Assembly (NCBI GenBank): GCA_001724265.1
Contig: MEDY01000248.1
Coordinates: forward strand, 1 to 55,930
Direction of reading: 5' to 3'
Length of the DNA: 55,930 nt
From: Rhizaria sp. SCN 62-66
Lineage: Eukaryota; Rhizaria, unplaced
Positions 44,101 through 54,495 of the stretch are shown one piece after another; the stretch's first letter is position 1; every line of letters starts with the position of its first letter. Below the pieces are notes generated by a model. The model was not told the origin of the DNA and ran no database searches. It was given only the letters and a program-made list of their open reading frames with translations. The position numbers were made by a program, and so were the translations under genes.

Positions 44101-47100
44101 CCATGGCGTCGAGCAGATCCTCGCCGCCCGGCAAACCCAGCAATGCGGCGACCGTGCGCACCTGCTCTGCTAGCATCGCCTGCGGGTCACGCATCGATGC
44201 AATAATGCAGTATGAGAGACAAATGGAGATATGAAAAACAGATGTGAGGTAAACAACCAAGCCATTCAAATTACAATTCAGATCATGTTTGCGATTCATG
44301 TCATTGATATATGCATCCAAATCCAGCGATTATCGGATTCCACGAACCTGGTCGCTCTCGTCGAGCTCCCCCACGTCGAGTCCCGCGGGCAGCGATGCGA
44401 GCACCCGGGCCAGCGCTCGGTTCAGCAGCTCGTCGCTCGGCTTGCCGTCAGACTCAGGAGGCTCCTGTCCGTCATGCTGCTGCTGCTGCGCGTCGGCCGC
44501 GGCAACCGCGGTGGCCGCGGCGGCGGCGATCGAGTCGTGCTCGGCCTTGGCCTGCTCGAGCTGCGCCAGGAGCTGCTCGCGCATCGACAGCAGGGCCATG
44601 AGCTCGGCCTCAGCCTGGGCCACCTCGGCCGCCTCGGCCTCCGCGGCCTCGGTGTCGGTGTCAGCGTCAGCGTTGTCGGCGTCAGCGACAGCGTTGGCAC
44701 CGTTCGCGATCGCGCGCGCAGTGCCCTCGCCTTCGCCGTTGTCGCCTTCGCGGCCGTGGTCGTCATCGAACACGGAGGGCACGACGCGGGATCCGTCCTC
44801 GCGCGTCACGGCCAGCTGCGCCAACAGGCGGTCCAGCGTGATCAGTCCGCTGCCGTTGCCGCGCACCGCGCCGTCACCGTCGCCGCCGTCACCGTCACCA
44901 TCGCCGTGGGCGCGGGCGTCATCCTCGACCGTCTGCATCAGCAGCGCGAGCGAGTCCTCGTCGATCTCGATGCGCTCCTCCTCCTCAGCCTCAGCCTCAG
45001 CCTCAACCTCAGCCTCAACCTCAGCCTCAACCTCAGGCTCAGCGGCCTCGGCCTCGGCCTCGGCCTCGGTGCCAGACCGAGTCTGCGACTGCGGCTGCTC
45101 GTCTGTGAAGTGGTAGTACTCGTCGCCGGCGTCCCCGCCAGCCGCACCGTCGCTCTCGTCGTTCCCGTCGCTGCTGCCCTGACCGTGAGCCGCCGCAGCC
45201 GTGGTCTCTGCGGGCGACGCGGTCTTTGCGGGCGACGCGGGCCCTAGCGGCAGGAAGGAGCGGCCCACGCCCATGCGCTGCAGCACCAGCTCCAGCGCGG
45301 CCGCGTCGTCGGCGGCGGCCGCGGCGGCCATGTCCTTGGCGAAGGCGTCCATGTCCACGTACAGCGCCTCGTCGCGCCCGCCGCCGCCAGACTGCTGCGC
45401 CTGCTGCGCGTGTGAGGATGCGTGCGAGAGCGAGTGCTGTGCGTGGGCGGGCGTGCGGAGCGAGTCGGTGAGCGCGGAGAGGTCGGCGTTGCGGCGGCGG
45501 GCAGCACTCTCGCCGCACTTGGCCACCTCGGCCGCGGCCTCGGGCGACTGCCGCAGCAGCGCCGCGATGCGCCGGGCCTGCGCCTCGCCGTACGCGCTTT
45601 CACCTTCCTCGTCATCAGCCTCAGCCTCGGCCTCCGCCTCGGGCTGCGTTCGCTCTTGGGACTCAGCCTCAGCCTCAGCGTCGGCGTCATCGGCGTCATC
45701 GGCGAAGTCGGCGTCGGTATCGGCCGTGTCGGAGTCGGCGCTGAGGCGCACGAGCCGGTCGACGTGGCCCTGCAGCTCCTTGAGCTGCGCCTCAACGTCC
45801 GCGCGCTCGCCCTCGACGCCGTCGAGCCTGCCCAGCACGGCCTCCTGCAGCGCGACCAGCTGCTCACAGTCGGCCGCCGCCGCCAGTGCGGACGCCTCGT
45901 CGCCGTCCGCCTCGGCTAGCAGCCGCTCAACCTCCCGCACCAGCGCCAGACGGCCGTCATCCTCGCTGTCCTCCCCCGCCTCGTCATTATGGGCGGGGAC
46001 AGAGCCGGAGCGGAGCGCCTCGAGGTGGCCTGCGGCGGCAACGCGCGCAGCCCTGGCGCGGTCAGCAAGCGCGCCCGCGGCGGCTGTGGCGTCCGAGAGG
46101 TCCCCGTTGGCGCGCTCGAGCAGCGAGACGAGCTCGGCGCGCTGCTGCGAGAGCGCGCCCCGGTGCGACAGCAGCAGCGCACTCAGCTCCGACGCCGCGC
46201 GCAGAGACGACGCCAGCGACGCCGCCTGCGACGGTGACGAGTCTGCGCTCTGAGAGTCGTCGTCGGCGTCATCGTCGTCAGCGGTGGTGATGAGGACCGG
46301 GGACAGGGGGCTGTCAAGCTCGGCGTTCTCCACGGCGTACGTCTTGGCCACGATAGTGCCAGCGCCAGCGCCAGAGCCAGAGCCAGCGCCAGCGCCAGCG
46401 CCAGCGCCAGAGCGAGAGGCAGAGCCAGAGTGGGACTGAGAGAGAGAGCTGACGTCGACACGCACGCCGAAGTCGTCGTAATCGTCGCTCTCGTCATCGT
46501 ACTGGCCGTCGTCGTCGTCGTCATCGTCGCGATCGGCGCCCGCGTCCGTACTATGGGCGGGGGCGGGGGTGGGGATGGGCCCGGCGAGCGAGACAGGGAC
46601 GCCAGCGCGCCGGGAGGCGAGGATGCGCTTGCGCAGCGCCAGCGTCGTGGGCGCGTCGTGCACGATCATCGGCACACGAGACAGCGCTGAGGGCGAGGAC
46701 GCTGAGGGCGAGGGGGAGCCACGGGACTGCTGGGGGCGCTGAGACTGGGACTGGGACGGAGACATCTCGTACGGATTCTCATAGTCCTCGTCGTTCTCGT
46801 TCTCGTCGTCCTCATCATCGTCGTGGGTGTCTTCGTAGTCCGGCTGGTCGCTCAGGTAGCCGAAGTCAAGCCGGGCAGCGTCGAAGTTAGGCCGCTTCGC
46901 CGCCGCGTCGACAGACTGGGCGGGATTCGACTGAGCGTAAGCGTTGCCGCTGCTGCTGAGGGGCTGGGCGTGGGCGGCGTCGACCCCGGCAGTGAGGGCG
47001 TACACGGCCTCGGGACTCAGCCCGTACTCGTCCTCCTCGTCCTCAGCAGCAGTGTTGCTGTAGCCACGGCCGTAGTCGCCGTTGTTTTCGTAGCTGTCGT

Positions 47101-50100
47101 ACTCTCCGTTGTCCTCCTCGTCGTCGTAGTCCTCGTCGCTCACGTGCGCAGCGCGCCCGCCGCTGCTGTCACAACCGTTGAGACCGCGGCCAGCGCCAGC
47201 GCCAGCGGAGGTGGCGGTCTCCCCGACGTCCATGGCGGCCATAGCCGCGGCCGCGGCGGCCTTGGCGGGCGCTGAGAGACCCAGCCAGCGCTCGAGCGCG
47301 GGCAGCCCGCCGCGGCGAACCCAGTCGGGCACGCGGCCCTGCGCCACCAGCCCCGCACAGTCGGCCACGCCCGCCGCCGCAACCGACAGCGGAGACGCAG
47401 AGAAATTGAGCCGCGTCGCGTCGCTGCCGCCGGCGGCGGCGGACCGGGGGGGCGTGTTGGTGGCGCTGTTGCCGCTGCCGCAGCGGGGGCGCAGGAGGAA
47501 GTCGTTACCGTCAGCGTCAGCGTCGTTCTCGTAGTCCTCGTCCTCGTAGTCCTCGTCCCTGTTAGCGTCAGAGGAGTAGTAGCTCTGGCCGGGGGCGGGC
47601 GCCACGAACACGTTGCTGTTGTCGCCGCCAGCGCTCGCGTCGGCGTGGCCGTACACGCCCTCGTAGTCCGCGCTCTGCGCCTGAGCCTGAGCCTGAGCCT
47701 GAGACTGAGACTGAGTGCTGGAGCGAGCAGAGCGGGCGACAGGCTGGTACATGGCCTCGCGCCGGCGGGCCTCGGCCACAGCGGCCGCGGAGCCCGGCGC
47801 AGCGCGCTCGGCTGCCAGACGCGCCAGCCGTGCCTCGGCCGCCGCGATCGCGCCCGCGGCAGCGGAGTGCGCACTCGCGTTGTGCGCGCCATCAGCGTCA
47901 GCGTCGGCGTCGGCGCCGTCGCTGCTGCCGTGGACGTAGGTGCCGGCCAAGGAGCGCGCGCGGTGCGGGTCCACGCGCGACATCCAGGCCGTCACGTGCG
48001 CGCGCGCGCGGCCCAGCGCCGCGTCCGCAGCCGCCAGGCCGTCGGCACCGTCTCCGTCCGCGTCAGGGTCAGCGTCAGGGTTAGCTTCGTCGTCCAAGTC
48101 GCGGCCATAGTCGTCGTCATCGTCGGCGTACTTGAGGGCGTACTCGTGGTCGCTCACGTAGCGCCGCTCACGGTCACCGGAGTTACTATGGGCCGAGGCG
48201 GGGGCCGCGGGGCCGGCGTAGTAGGCGCGCATGCGCTCCGAGAGCAGAGCCGCGGCGTCGTCCTCGAACTGCTCACGGTCACTCTGCTCGCGGTCACTCC
48301 GCTGCTGCCCATGGTCGTTGTACTCGTAGTCGAACTCGTTGTCCTCGTCGTCGTCGACCGTCGCGGCGGCGGCGGCGGCGGCGGCGGCCGCGGTGGCGGC
48401 AACCTGCTCGAAGCGCTGGTGAAACGGGTAGTCGCCCCCGTCGTCCCCGTCGTCCTCCTGCTCGTAGTAGCCGCGACCGTTGCCGTTGCTGAGATCGTCG
48501 GGATCGCCGTCGCCGCCCCCGTAGCCGAGGCCGTACTTCGGGCTGGCGCCGCGGGCCGTCACCGGCCGCGGGCTGCCGCTGGCGTTGCCCTGGTATAGCG
48601 ACTGAGACTGCTGCTGCTGCTGCTGCTGCTTGCTGGGGGTGGCGTTGCGGCTACCGTAGCCCTGGCCCTGACTCTGGCCCTTGGTCTGCTTGGTCTGCTC
48701 GAAGGAGGACATGAGCGCGCCCAGCCGCGCCTCGCGCTCCAGCGCCTCGGCCTCGACATGCTTGCGCGCGCCCGTCGACAGTCGCACCTCGCGGAACAAC
48801 CGCGACGACGACGCCGGGCTCAGCGACACCGCGCCGCTGCCGCCGCGATTGCTAGTATAGTCGGCGTCGGCGTCTGCGTCGGCGTCCGCGGCTGCGGCGT
48901 CTGCGGCGGCGGCCTCGGCGGGGCTGTAGTGGAGCGAGTTGTTGCTGCGGTCCAGGCGCAGGTGCGCGGGCAGCGCGGCCGAGGCGCGCTCGAGCGCGTC
49001 GAAGCGCGAGTAGAGGCGGTCGCGGTCCCAAGCGAAGGCCTGCGCCAACAGACCGAGGCGCTCCGTCTCGGCCGCGTCGTCGTTGTCGTCGGCCGCCGTC
49101 GCGTCGCGCTCCGGCCCCCGCTTGCGCTGCTGCTACTGGTACTGCTGCTGCTGCAGCTGGCGCTCGATGGCGCGGGCCTCAGCCTCCATGGCGGCCTCGG
49201 CCTCAGCCTCCGCACGGGCCCGGGCATCAGCTTCAGCCTCAGCAGCCTCCGCCTCAGCTGCCTCGGCGGCGGCGGCCTCTGCAGCGGCGGCGGCGCCGGC
49301 CTGATAGCCCGCAAGGTACTGCTCATAGTAGCCCCCGCCAGCGCCGGCGACCTGCTCCTGGTCGTAGTCGCTCTCGTCGTCGTCGTCGTCGTCAGCGTTG
49401 TTGTTGGCAGCGTAGCCGCTGCCCGAGTTGCCGGCGCTGACGGCTGCGTTGCCGCCGCGGGAGCTGGCGTAGGTGAACTGGACTCTCTGCGGCGACTGCA
49501 GACGCGACTGCAACTGCGGCTGGGAACGGATGATTTGGTCATAGTACGCACGCTCAGCCTCAGCCTCGGCCTCGAGAGTGCCCGCGTCAGCATCGTCGTC
49601 ATCGTAGTCGTTGCCGTTGGTGTTGCTGTAGTTCAGGTGATACGACTCCTCCGCCTCAGCCTCTGCCTCTGCCTCCGCCTCTGCCTCCGCCTCTGCCTCC
49701 GCCTCTGCCTCCTCAGCCTCTGCCTCGGCGGCAGCGTCCTCCGCCGCGGCTGCCGCGCGCGCCGCCGCCTCGGCCGCAGCCTCCGCGGCCTCGGCGAGAG
49801 CCTCGGCGCGCGCGCGCTCGCGGTCCGCCACATCCCGCAGCGGCGACCGCCCGGGCCCGGGGACGGTCCGGCCCCGGCTCGGGCTCAGACCGTGGCCGTG
49901 GCCGTAACCGTAACCGGGGCTCTGGCTCTGAGCGCCAGAGGCGGAGACCTGCTTGAGGGGAGACCGGCCGTGGCCGCGACCGGGGGTGGCAAGGCGGGCC
50001 TGCGACTGCAGGAGGGCCTGGGTCTGCAGCGACTGCAGCGTCTGGATGGGGCGGCCGCCGGCGGGCGTGCTGCCCGCACTGGCGGTGTGACGAGTGGGCG

Positions 50101-51543
50101 TGGCGGCGGCAGCGGCGGCGGTGACCGTGGCCGCCGGCAGCTGCTGCAACTGCTGCTGCTGCTGGGCGTTGAAGTAGGCCGCGGAGGGGGGCGAGCGCGC
50201 CACGAAGGGGCTGCCAGACGGCGCGGGCGCAGGGACAGGCGCAGGCACAGCGGGGGCGGGGGCGTAGACGTCGGAGTAACGGACGAAGCCGCCGTGAGCA
50301 GAGTGGCTGTGAACAGGGGCGACATGAGCGCTACTTAGACCGTCGCCGCTGTCCAAGTAGGCGTACGCGTACGGGTTCGAGTAAGGGTCCTCGACAGCGA
50401 CAGGAGCAGCAGTCGTGTAAGTACCCTAGCTGTAAGTACCCTGGCCGTAAGCCCCACCGCGCGGCTGACCGCCGTAGGCCCCAGCGTAGCTCACGCCGCT
50501 GCCCCCGTTGCCCTCGCTGTCGCCACTGCCCCCGACATGGCCGGGCAGCGCGATCTCGAAGGGCTGGTGCGGGGCGAGGCTGGCGAGGTGGCTCAGGACC
50601 GTGGGCAGCGTGAAGGTCGCGCCGCCGTGGGTGCGCGACCGCAGCAGCAGCAGCCCGCCACCAGCGGCGCTGCGGGAGGCGGGGAGGCCGAAGCGGGCGC
50701 GGATCCTGTGAGACATGAGATGAGATTTGAGCAAAAGAAGTGAAGAAGTGAGATACAAGTTGAGAAAGAGCAATAGAACACGTCATTCAACATATTTCGA
50801 GACTATCGTCGCGATGTCTCGGCATGTGCGACGTACCGCGCGTCGAGCTCGCTGGGCGTGGTGACCGAGGGCGGGGCGAGGAAGTGCTCGGTGACGCCGC
50901 GGTGGGCCACTGCGACGAAGGCCAATGCCGCGCCGGGCGTCGCCGCCGCCAGCCGCGGGTCAGCCAGCGCCGCGGAGGCGCTGCTGGCGGAGGCGTTAGC
51001 AGCAGTCGTCAGGGACTGCAGCTGGGGCTGGGGCGGGGGGACGTTTCCCATGGCTGCGGCGACGGCCGCCTTGGCCGCGGCGCGCGCGGCGGCGCGGGTG
51101 GGCAGCGCAGTCTCGTAGACCGCGGCACTGGCGGCGGGGCCCGTGGGGACGGGGCGGCCGAAGCGCGCGGACAGGCGGCGGCGTGTGGGTGAGATGGGGT
51201 CGGTGACGCCGGGGACGTAGACGGGCGCCGCGAGGCGGGCGGCATGTGGCATCAGCGGGTGCGCGTTCGAGGGTGTGAACGACGGCGAGGGCGGCGCGCG
51301 CGGCTGCGGCGAAAAGCGCGGAGCCGCCGCCGACGCGGGCAGCGATGACAGCGACGGCGACGCGGCGTACCCGGCGTACCCGGCCCCAGCAGCAATCGCG
51401 GCAGCGCCGTTGTAGGCGGCGGCGCGCTGGGGAGAGGACCAGGCGGGGGCACGGGCAGTCGCCGCGTGCAGCAGGTCCGCCGGGGACGGGGGCGCGCGCG
51501 CAGAGGGCGTGCGGGAGACCCAGGGGGAGCTGCGGGACGACAT
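41121..51543 (-). CDS. Giant acidic coiled-coil protein (3272 residues) with three in-frame TAG codons
   Basis: Five exons on the minus strand: 51543-50837, 50705-44348, 44179-42904, 42709-42135 and 42023-41121. The sum is 9819 nt, exactly 3273 codons with a TGA stop. Donors are GTACGT, GTTCGT, GTACGT and GTACGT. The three TAGs are at 50428, 49135 and 41810 (residues 329, 760 and 3044), with contexts YGQGTYS-TAG-GTYTT, QQQQYQ-TAG-QQRKRG and VAR-TAG-ISRF. The first is inside a repeat where the matching position is Gln. The N-terminal 300 residues are Ala/Pro/Ser-rich with a basic patch. The rest is dominated by Asp/Glu/Ala with Tyr/Asp-rich stretches, Asp-Ala and Glu-Ala dipeptide runs, and long predicted coiled coils (for example around 47770, 46100, 44600, 43150 and 42640). 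I recognise no family. A scaffold or cytoskeletal role is a guess. Confidence 0.8.
44985..45060. repeat. Glu-Ala/Glu-Val coding minisatellite
   Basis: A 6- and 12-nt repeat (CTCAGC/CTCAAC units on the plus strand) encodes a Glu-Ala-Glu-Val-type run in the giant protein. Confidence 0.75.
49645..49735. repeat. Glu-Ala coding minisatellite
   Basis: Repeated GCCTCT/GCCTCC units on the plus strand encode an (Ala-Glu)n stretch in the giant protein. Confidence 0.75.
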
Positions 51544-52053
51544 CGGGGCCCGGGCGCGAAAGCGAGGGATCCGGGGCGCGGGCGGGTCGGCGGCGGGAAG
51601 CGGCGAAGCGAAGGAAACTCAGAGACGCGAAGTCTGTGTTGTTTTTGAAAGCTAAAATAAAGCAAAAAGAAAACAGAATTTAATTATTGCAATCAGAACA
51701 TTATGTTTTATATCGATATTCATGTATCCACGCGCGTAATTAAGCTGTCATGCGAAAACAAGGTAGATTTAGTTCTCGTCTTTTCGAATTGCTTGTTGCA
51801 TGCCAGCCGCTCGTGGTGGCTGGCGAGGACTGGTGGCTGGCGCCTAAGTGAGCAGTCGGCACTTTACAGTATATCTCGACAAAATCTCACTAGGTCGAAA
51901 CAAATACAGAGTATATGACTTAAGAATAGTATCAAAATAAAATATTGTATTCTTCAAGTTAGTTTCCCCTGGCCTCCTCCAAACAAGGCCATTCCTTCAT
52001 ATGTACACGGCACTGACTCGTCTCAGCACTGCTTTCGTTCTGCGCCTTGAAAC
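51544..52053. other. Spacer
   Basis: It lies between the start of the giant gene and the 3' end of the YIPF-like gene, so it should hold the giant gene's promoter. The centre is AT-rich. No gene or clear element seen. Confidence 0.4.
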
Positions 52054-53049
52054 TCACCAGTGGAAGAAGTAGAAGTACGCAATGCACGCTATGCCAAAGT
52101 GAACGGCGGCGACGGCGAGCACGAGCAGCAGCCCGGCGCTCTTGTGGCTCTCGGCCTCGTCGTCGTTGCCCTGGGGCACGGGCGCGGCTAGGAAGTACGA
52201 GTAGATGTTGCGCGTCAGGAAGAAGGCCGAGACCAGCCAGGCGATGAACACGCCCAGCAGGTTCAGGTACGGCAGCGGGATGGCGCAGATGGGGCAGATG
52301 GGGATGTAGATGGCGAACGAGTAGCCGTAGAGCGAGATGATGTTGACGAGCGGCCGACCCGCACTGAGCTTGCGCAGAGCCAGGTACACGCCCACGGGGA
52401 AGATGATCAGCGAGAGGTAGAAGACGGTCGCCGCGAGCGAGATCTTCTCAAAGTCGTAGCTCCACACCATGTCGTTGGCGTTGCTGTTGAGGTAGTCGAC
52501 GAGGTTGCCTGTGATGGCGAGCACGAAGATGAGCGTGGTGACGATCCAGAAGGGGCAGTACAGGTCCGGCTCCGGCACCACCGAGTGCGCCAGGCCAAAC
52601 GCCCATGCTGCCGGCTGCTTCTGCCCGGCCGCGGCGGCGTCCGCGGCGGCCTCGGCGGCGTCGGCGGTGGCGGCGTCCGCGGCCACGGCGGCGGCGACCT
52701 CGGCCGCGGAGGGGTAGAAGGGCGGACCGATGGGCACGAGTGCACGCATGATGCGCCGGCCGGCTTCCTCGGAGCTGATGTCGAAGAACGACTGGAAGTA
52801 GCTCATGGAGCACACGCCCGCGTCCGCCGTAGGGGCGCGCGGCGCACCGGTGCTAACAGGAGCAGCAGCATCAGAGGCGGAGTGCGCGCTGGCGTTGTGT
52901 CCCATCGACATCTGACCCATGCTGTGGCTGCTGTAGGGCGGTGGGGCGCCGCCGTCGCTGGGGCCGGCGGCGTTGAGCGAACCCGTGAGGGGCGCAAGGG
53001 CCATGGAGCCCGCAAGGTCGAGGTCGTCGTAGCTGCCAGGGGTGTCCAT
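52054..53049 (-). CDS. YIPF1/YIPF2-like Yip1-domain Golgi membrane protein
   Basis: Yip1-family proteins sit in Golgi and ER membranes with five transmembrane segments and bind Rab GTPases during vesicle traffic. The product is 331 residues, starting at the ATG at 53049-53047; the frame is open upstream without an ATG. The cytosolic N-terminus includes FQSFFDISSEEAGRRI, the conserved block before the membrane part. Then come PDLYCPFWIVTTLIFVLAIT (usually DLYGPFW), a second segment ending VGVYLALRKL and the SLYGYSFAIYIP motif. Two further segments follow, and the protein ends AYFYFFHW and TGA. The Gly-to-Cys change in DLYGPFW and an Ala-rich insert are its only oddities. A GTGAGT directly at the stop could be a splice donor, so a short extra C-terminal exon cannot be excluded. 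Confidence 0.9.
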   Translation of the reverse strand: MDTPGSYDDLDLAGSMALAPLTGSLNAAGPSDGGAPPPYSSHSMGQMSMGHNASAHSASDAAAPVSTGAPRAPTADAGVCSMSYFQSFFDISSEEAGRRIMRALVPIGPPFYPSAAEVAAAVAADAATADAAEAAADAAAAGQKQPAAWAFGLAHSVVPEPDLYCPFWIVTTLIFVLAITGNLVDYLNSNANDMVWSYDFEKISLAATVFYLSLIIFPVGVYLALRKLSAGRPLVNIISLYGYSFAIYIPICPICAIPLPYLNLLGVFIAWLVSAFFLTRNIYSYFLAAPVPQGNDDEAESHKSAGLLLVLAVAAVHFGIACIAYFYFFHW

Positions 53050-54349
53050 TGGGGGGCAGGCAGCGGCGGAAGCGCAATGACTGAAAAGGGCGACGGCGAC
53101 GGACTTGGTCTTGCCGCTGGTTGGAGTGTGCGAAGCGCTAGAGAGGGTTGAAAGAGACAAACATGTGTGTTATAAGCGCACAAGAGAAATGCAACCAGTT
53201 AGCAATGACAGGTTTCGTTAAGGATAGTAAAGGGGGCGAGAGACAAGGGCAATGAGGGAAGGTATGCTGAAGCAAACAGAACGATGGCGACTGATGCTCG
53301 AGGACGATAGATCAGGCGCTGTACGGGCTGTGTTGAACATTAAATTAAAACTTAGAGTAAAATCACATTATAAATGCAATACCAGTGCGGTTCCAGGTTC
53401 ATTATCGGAAAGTTCATTGTAATCAAAAGGGAATAACTCGTCCTCGCTGGGTCTGATCACGTCAAGCACGAAGCACAAGCCTTGGCTCGAACTCGGCCAC
53501 GCTTTTCGTTACCGCGCCGCGCAGAACAAAAACGTCACTTTGTTGATATCTCACGTAATCCAACCTATTTCTAACCCGGACACTTTTGACAAGCTATGTG
53601 AATTTAACCCGATGTCAAAATCATGATTTTTATTCTTCTTAGAGATGTATGTATCCCAGAAGAGCATTCATAGTGATTTTCAGAAAGGGCAGCCTATATG
53701 TATAAAATCATGTCGTCCTTAAACACGAACACTGGTGTCGAATATATACGTATGATTCTATGCTATGTTAAGATATAAGCATGAGATAACTTGATTGATG
53801 TCTATTATCGCGTTGTTCTCGTAACCCATTAGAGCTGAAAATGACTTCTTTGTTTTTCGGTCCAGCGACTGCTTCTTGGCTCGCCGCTTTCGATGAACCA
53901 ACAAAAGGGCCAGGTTTCAAAGTCGACAGCGTCGCCCATGATCAGTGAATTGCATCCTGGATCACGTATCCTTGAGCAATTTTAGTCTAATATTTCCCAT
54001 TTTAATTATAGATCTACCTGCGTCAACTACTGCCTATATCTCGCTATGATCGACCGGCTTGACGCCAGTCCTGGCGCGCAAAGCTTGCCAACCTTCGCGA
54101 TGCTCCACCCAGCCAGAATCTTTTGGCTTTCTCGACCATAGGGCAAATTAAGAGACACATTTTAAGTATCTTGTTATTTTCCCCGATCTACCCCGCGCAA
54201 CACTCACTATGTCAACCATTCTCCACTCTTTTCTGTTTTCGTTTCGTGTCCGCCCGCTCCAATTGCCTTCTCACTGCCCCGCGTCTCCCTGCCCCACAAC
54301 GCACTGCATCGCGCTCGCGACCGTGCCTGCCAGGGACCCGAATCCTCCT
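53050..54349. other. Divergent spacer, 1.3 kb
   Basis: This region lies between two divergent genes. The part nearest each gene is GC- or pyrimidine-rich and the centre is AT-rich. I looked for tRNA cloverleafs and found none, and I see no open frame with coding character. The stretch 54170-54349 is C/T-rich, like leaders of other genes here; an ATG at 54209 is in frame with the next gene. Confidence 0.5.
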
Positions 54350-54444
54350 ATGAGCGATTCCCCCGGCTCTTCGCCCCTCAAGCGGGAGCCGCCGCAGTCC
54401 CCGACGGCGCACTCAGCCGCGCCAACTTCTGCCGCTCCAAACAT

Positions 54445-54495
<51 letters not shown>

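Noticed and set aside
7448-51543. In-frame TAGs as pseudogene mutations, selenocysteine or pyrrolysine, or programmed read-through
   Set aside because: All premature stops in otherwise intact genes are TAG, never TAA or TGA, which random decay would not give. Selenocysteine uses TGA, pyrrolysine is not known in nuclear genomes, and four read-through sites in one gene are implausible.
53160-54120. Search for RNA genes in the 1.3-kb divergent spacer
   Set aside because: Some TTCGA-like strings occur, but I could fold no acceptor or anticodon stem around them and saw no spliceosomal RNA motif.
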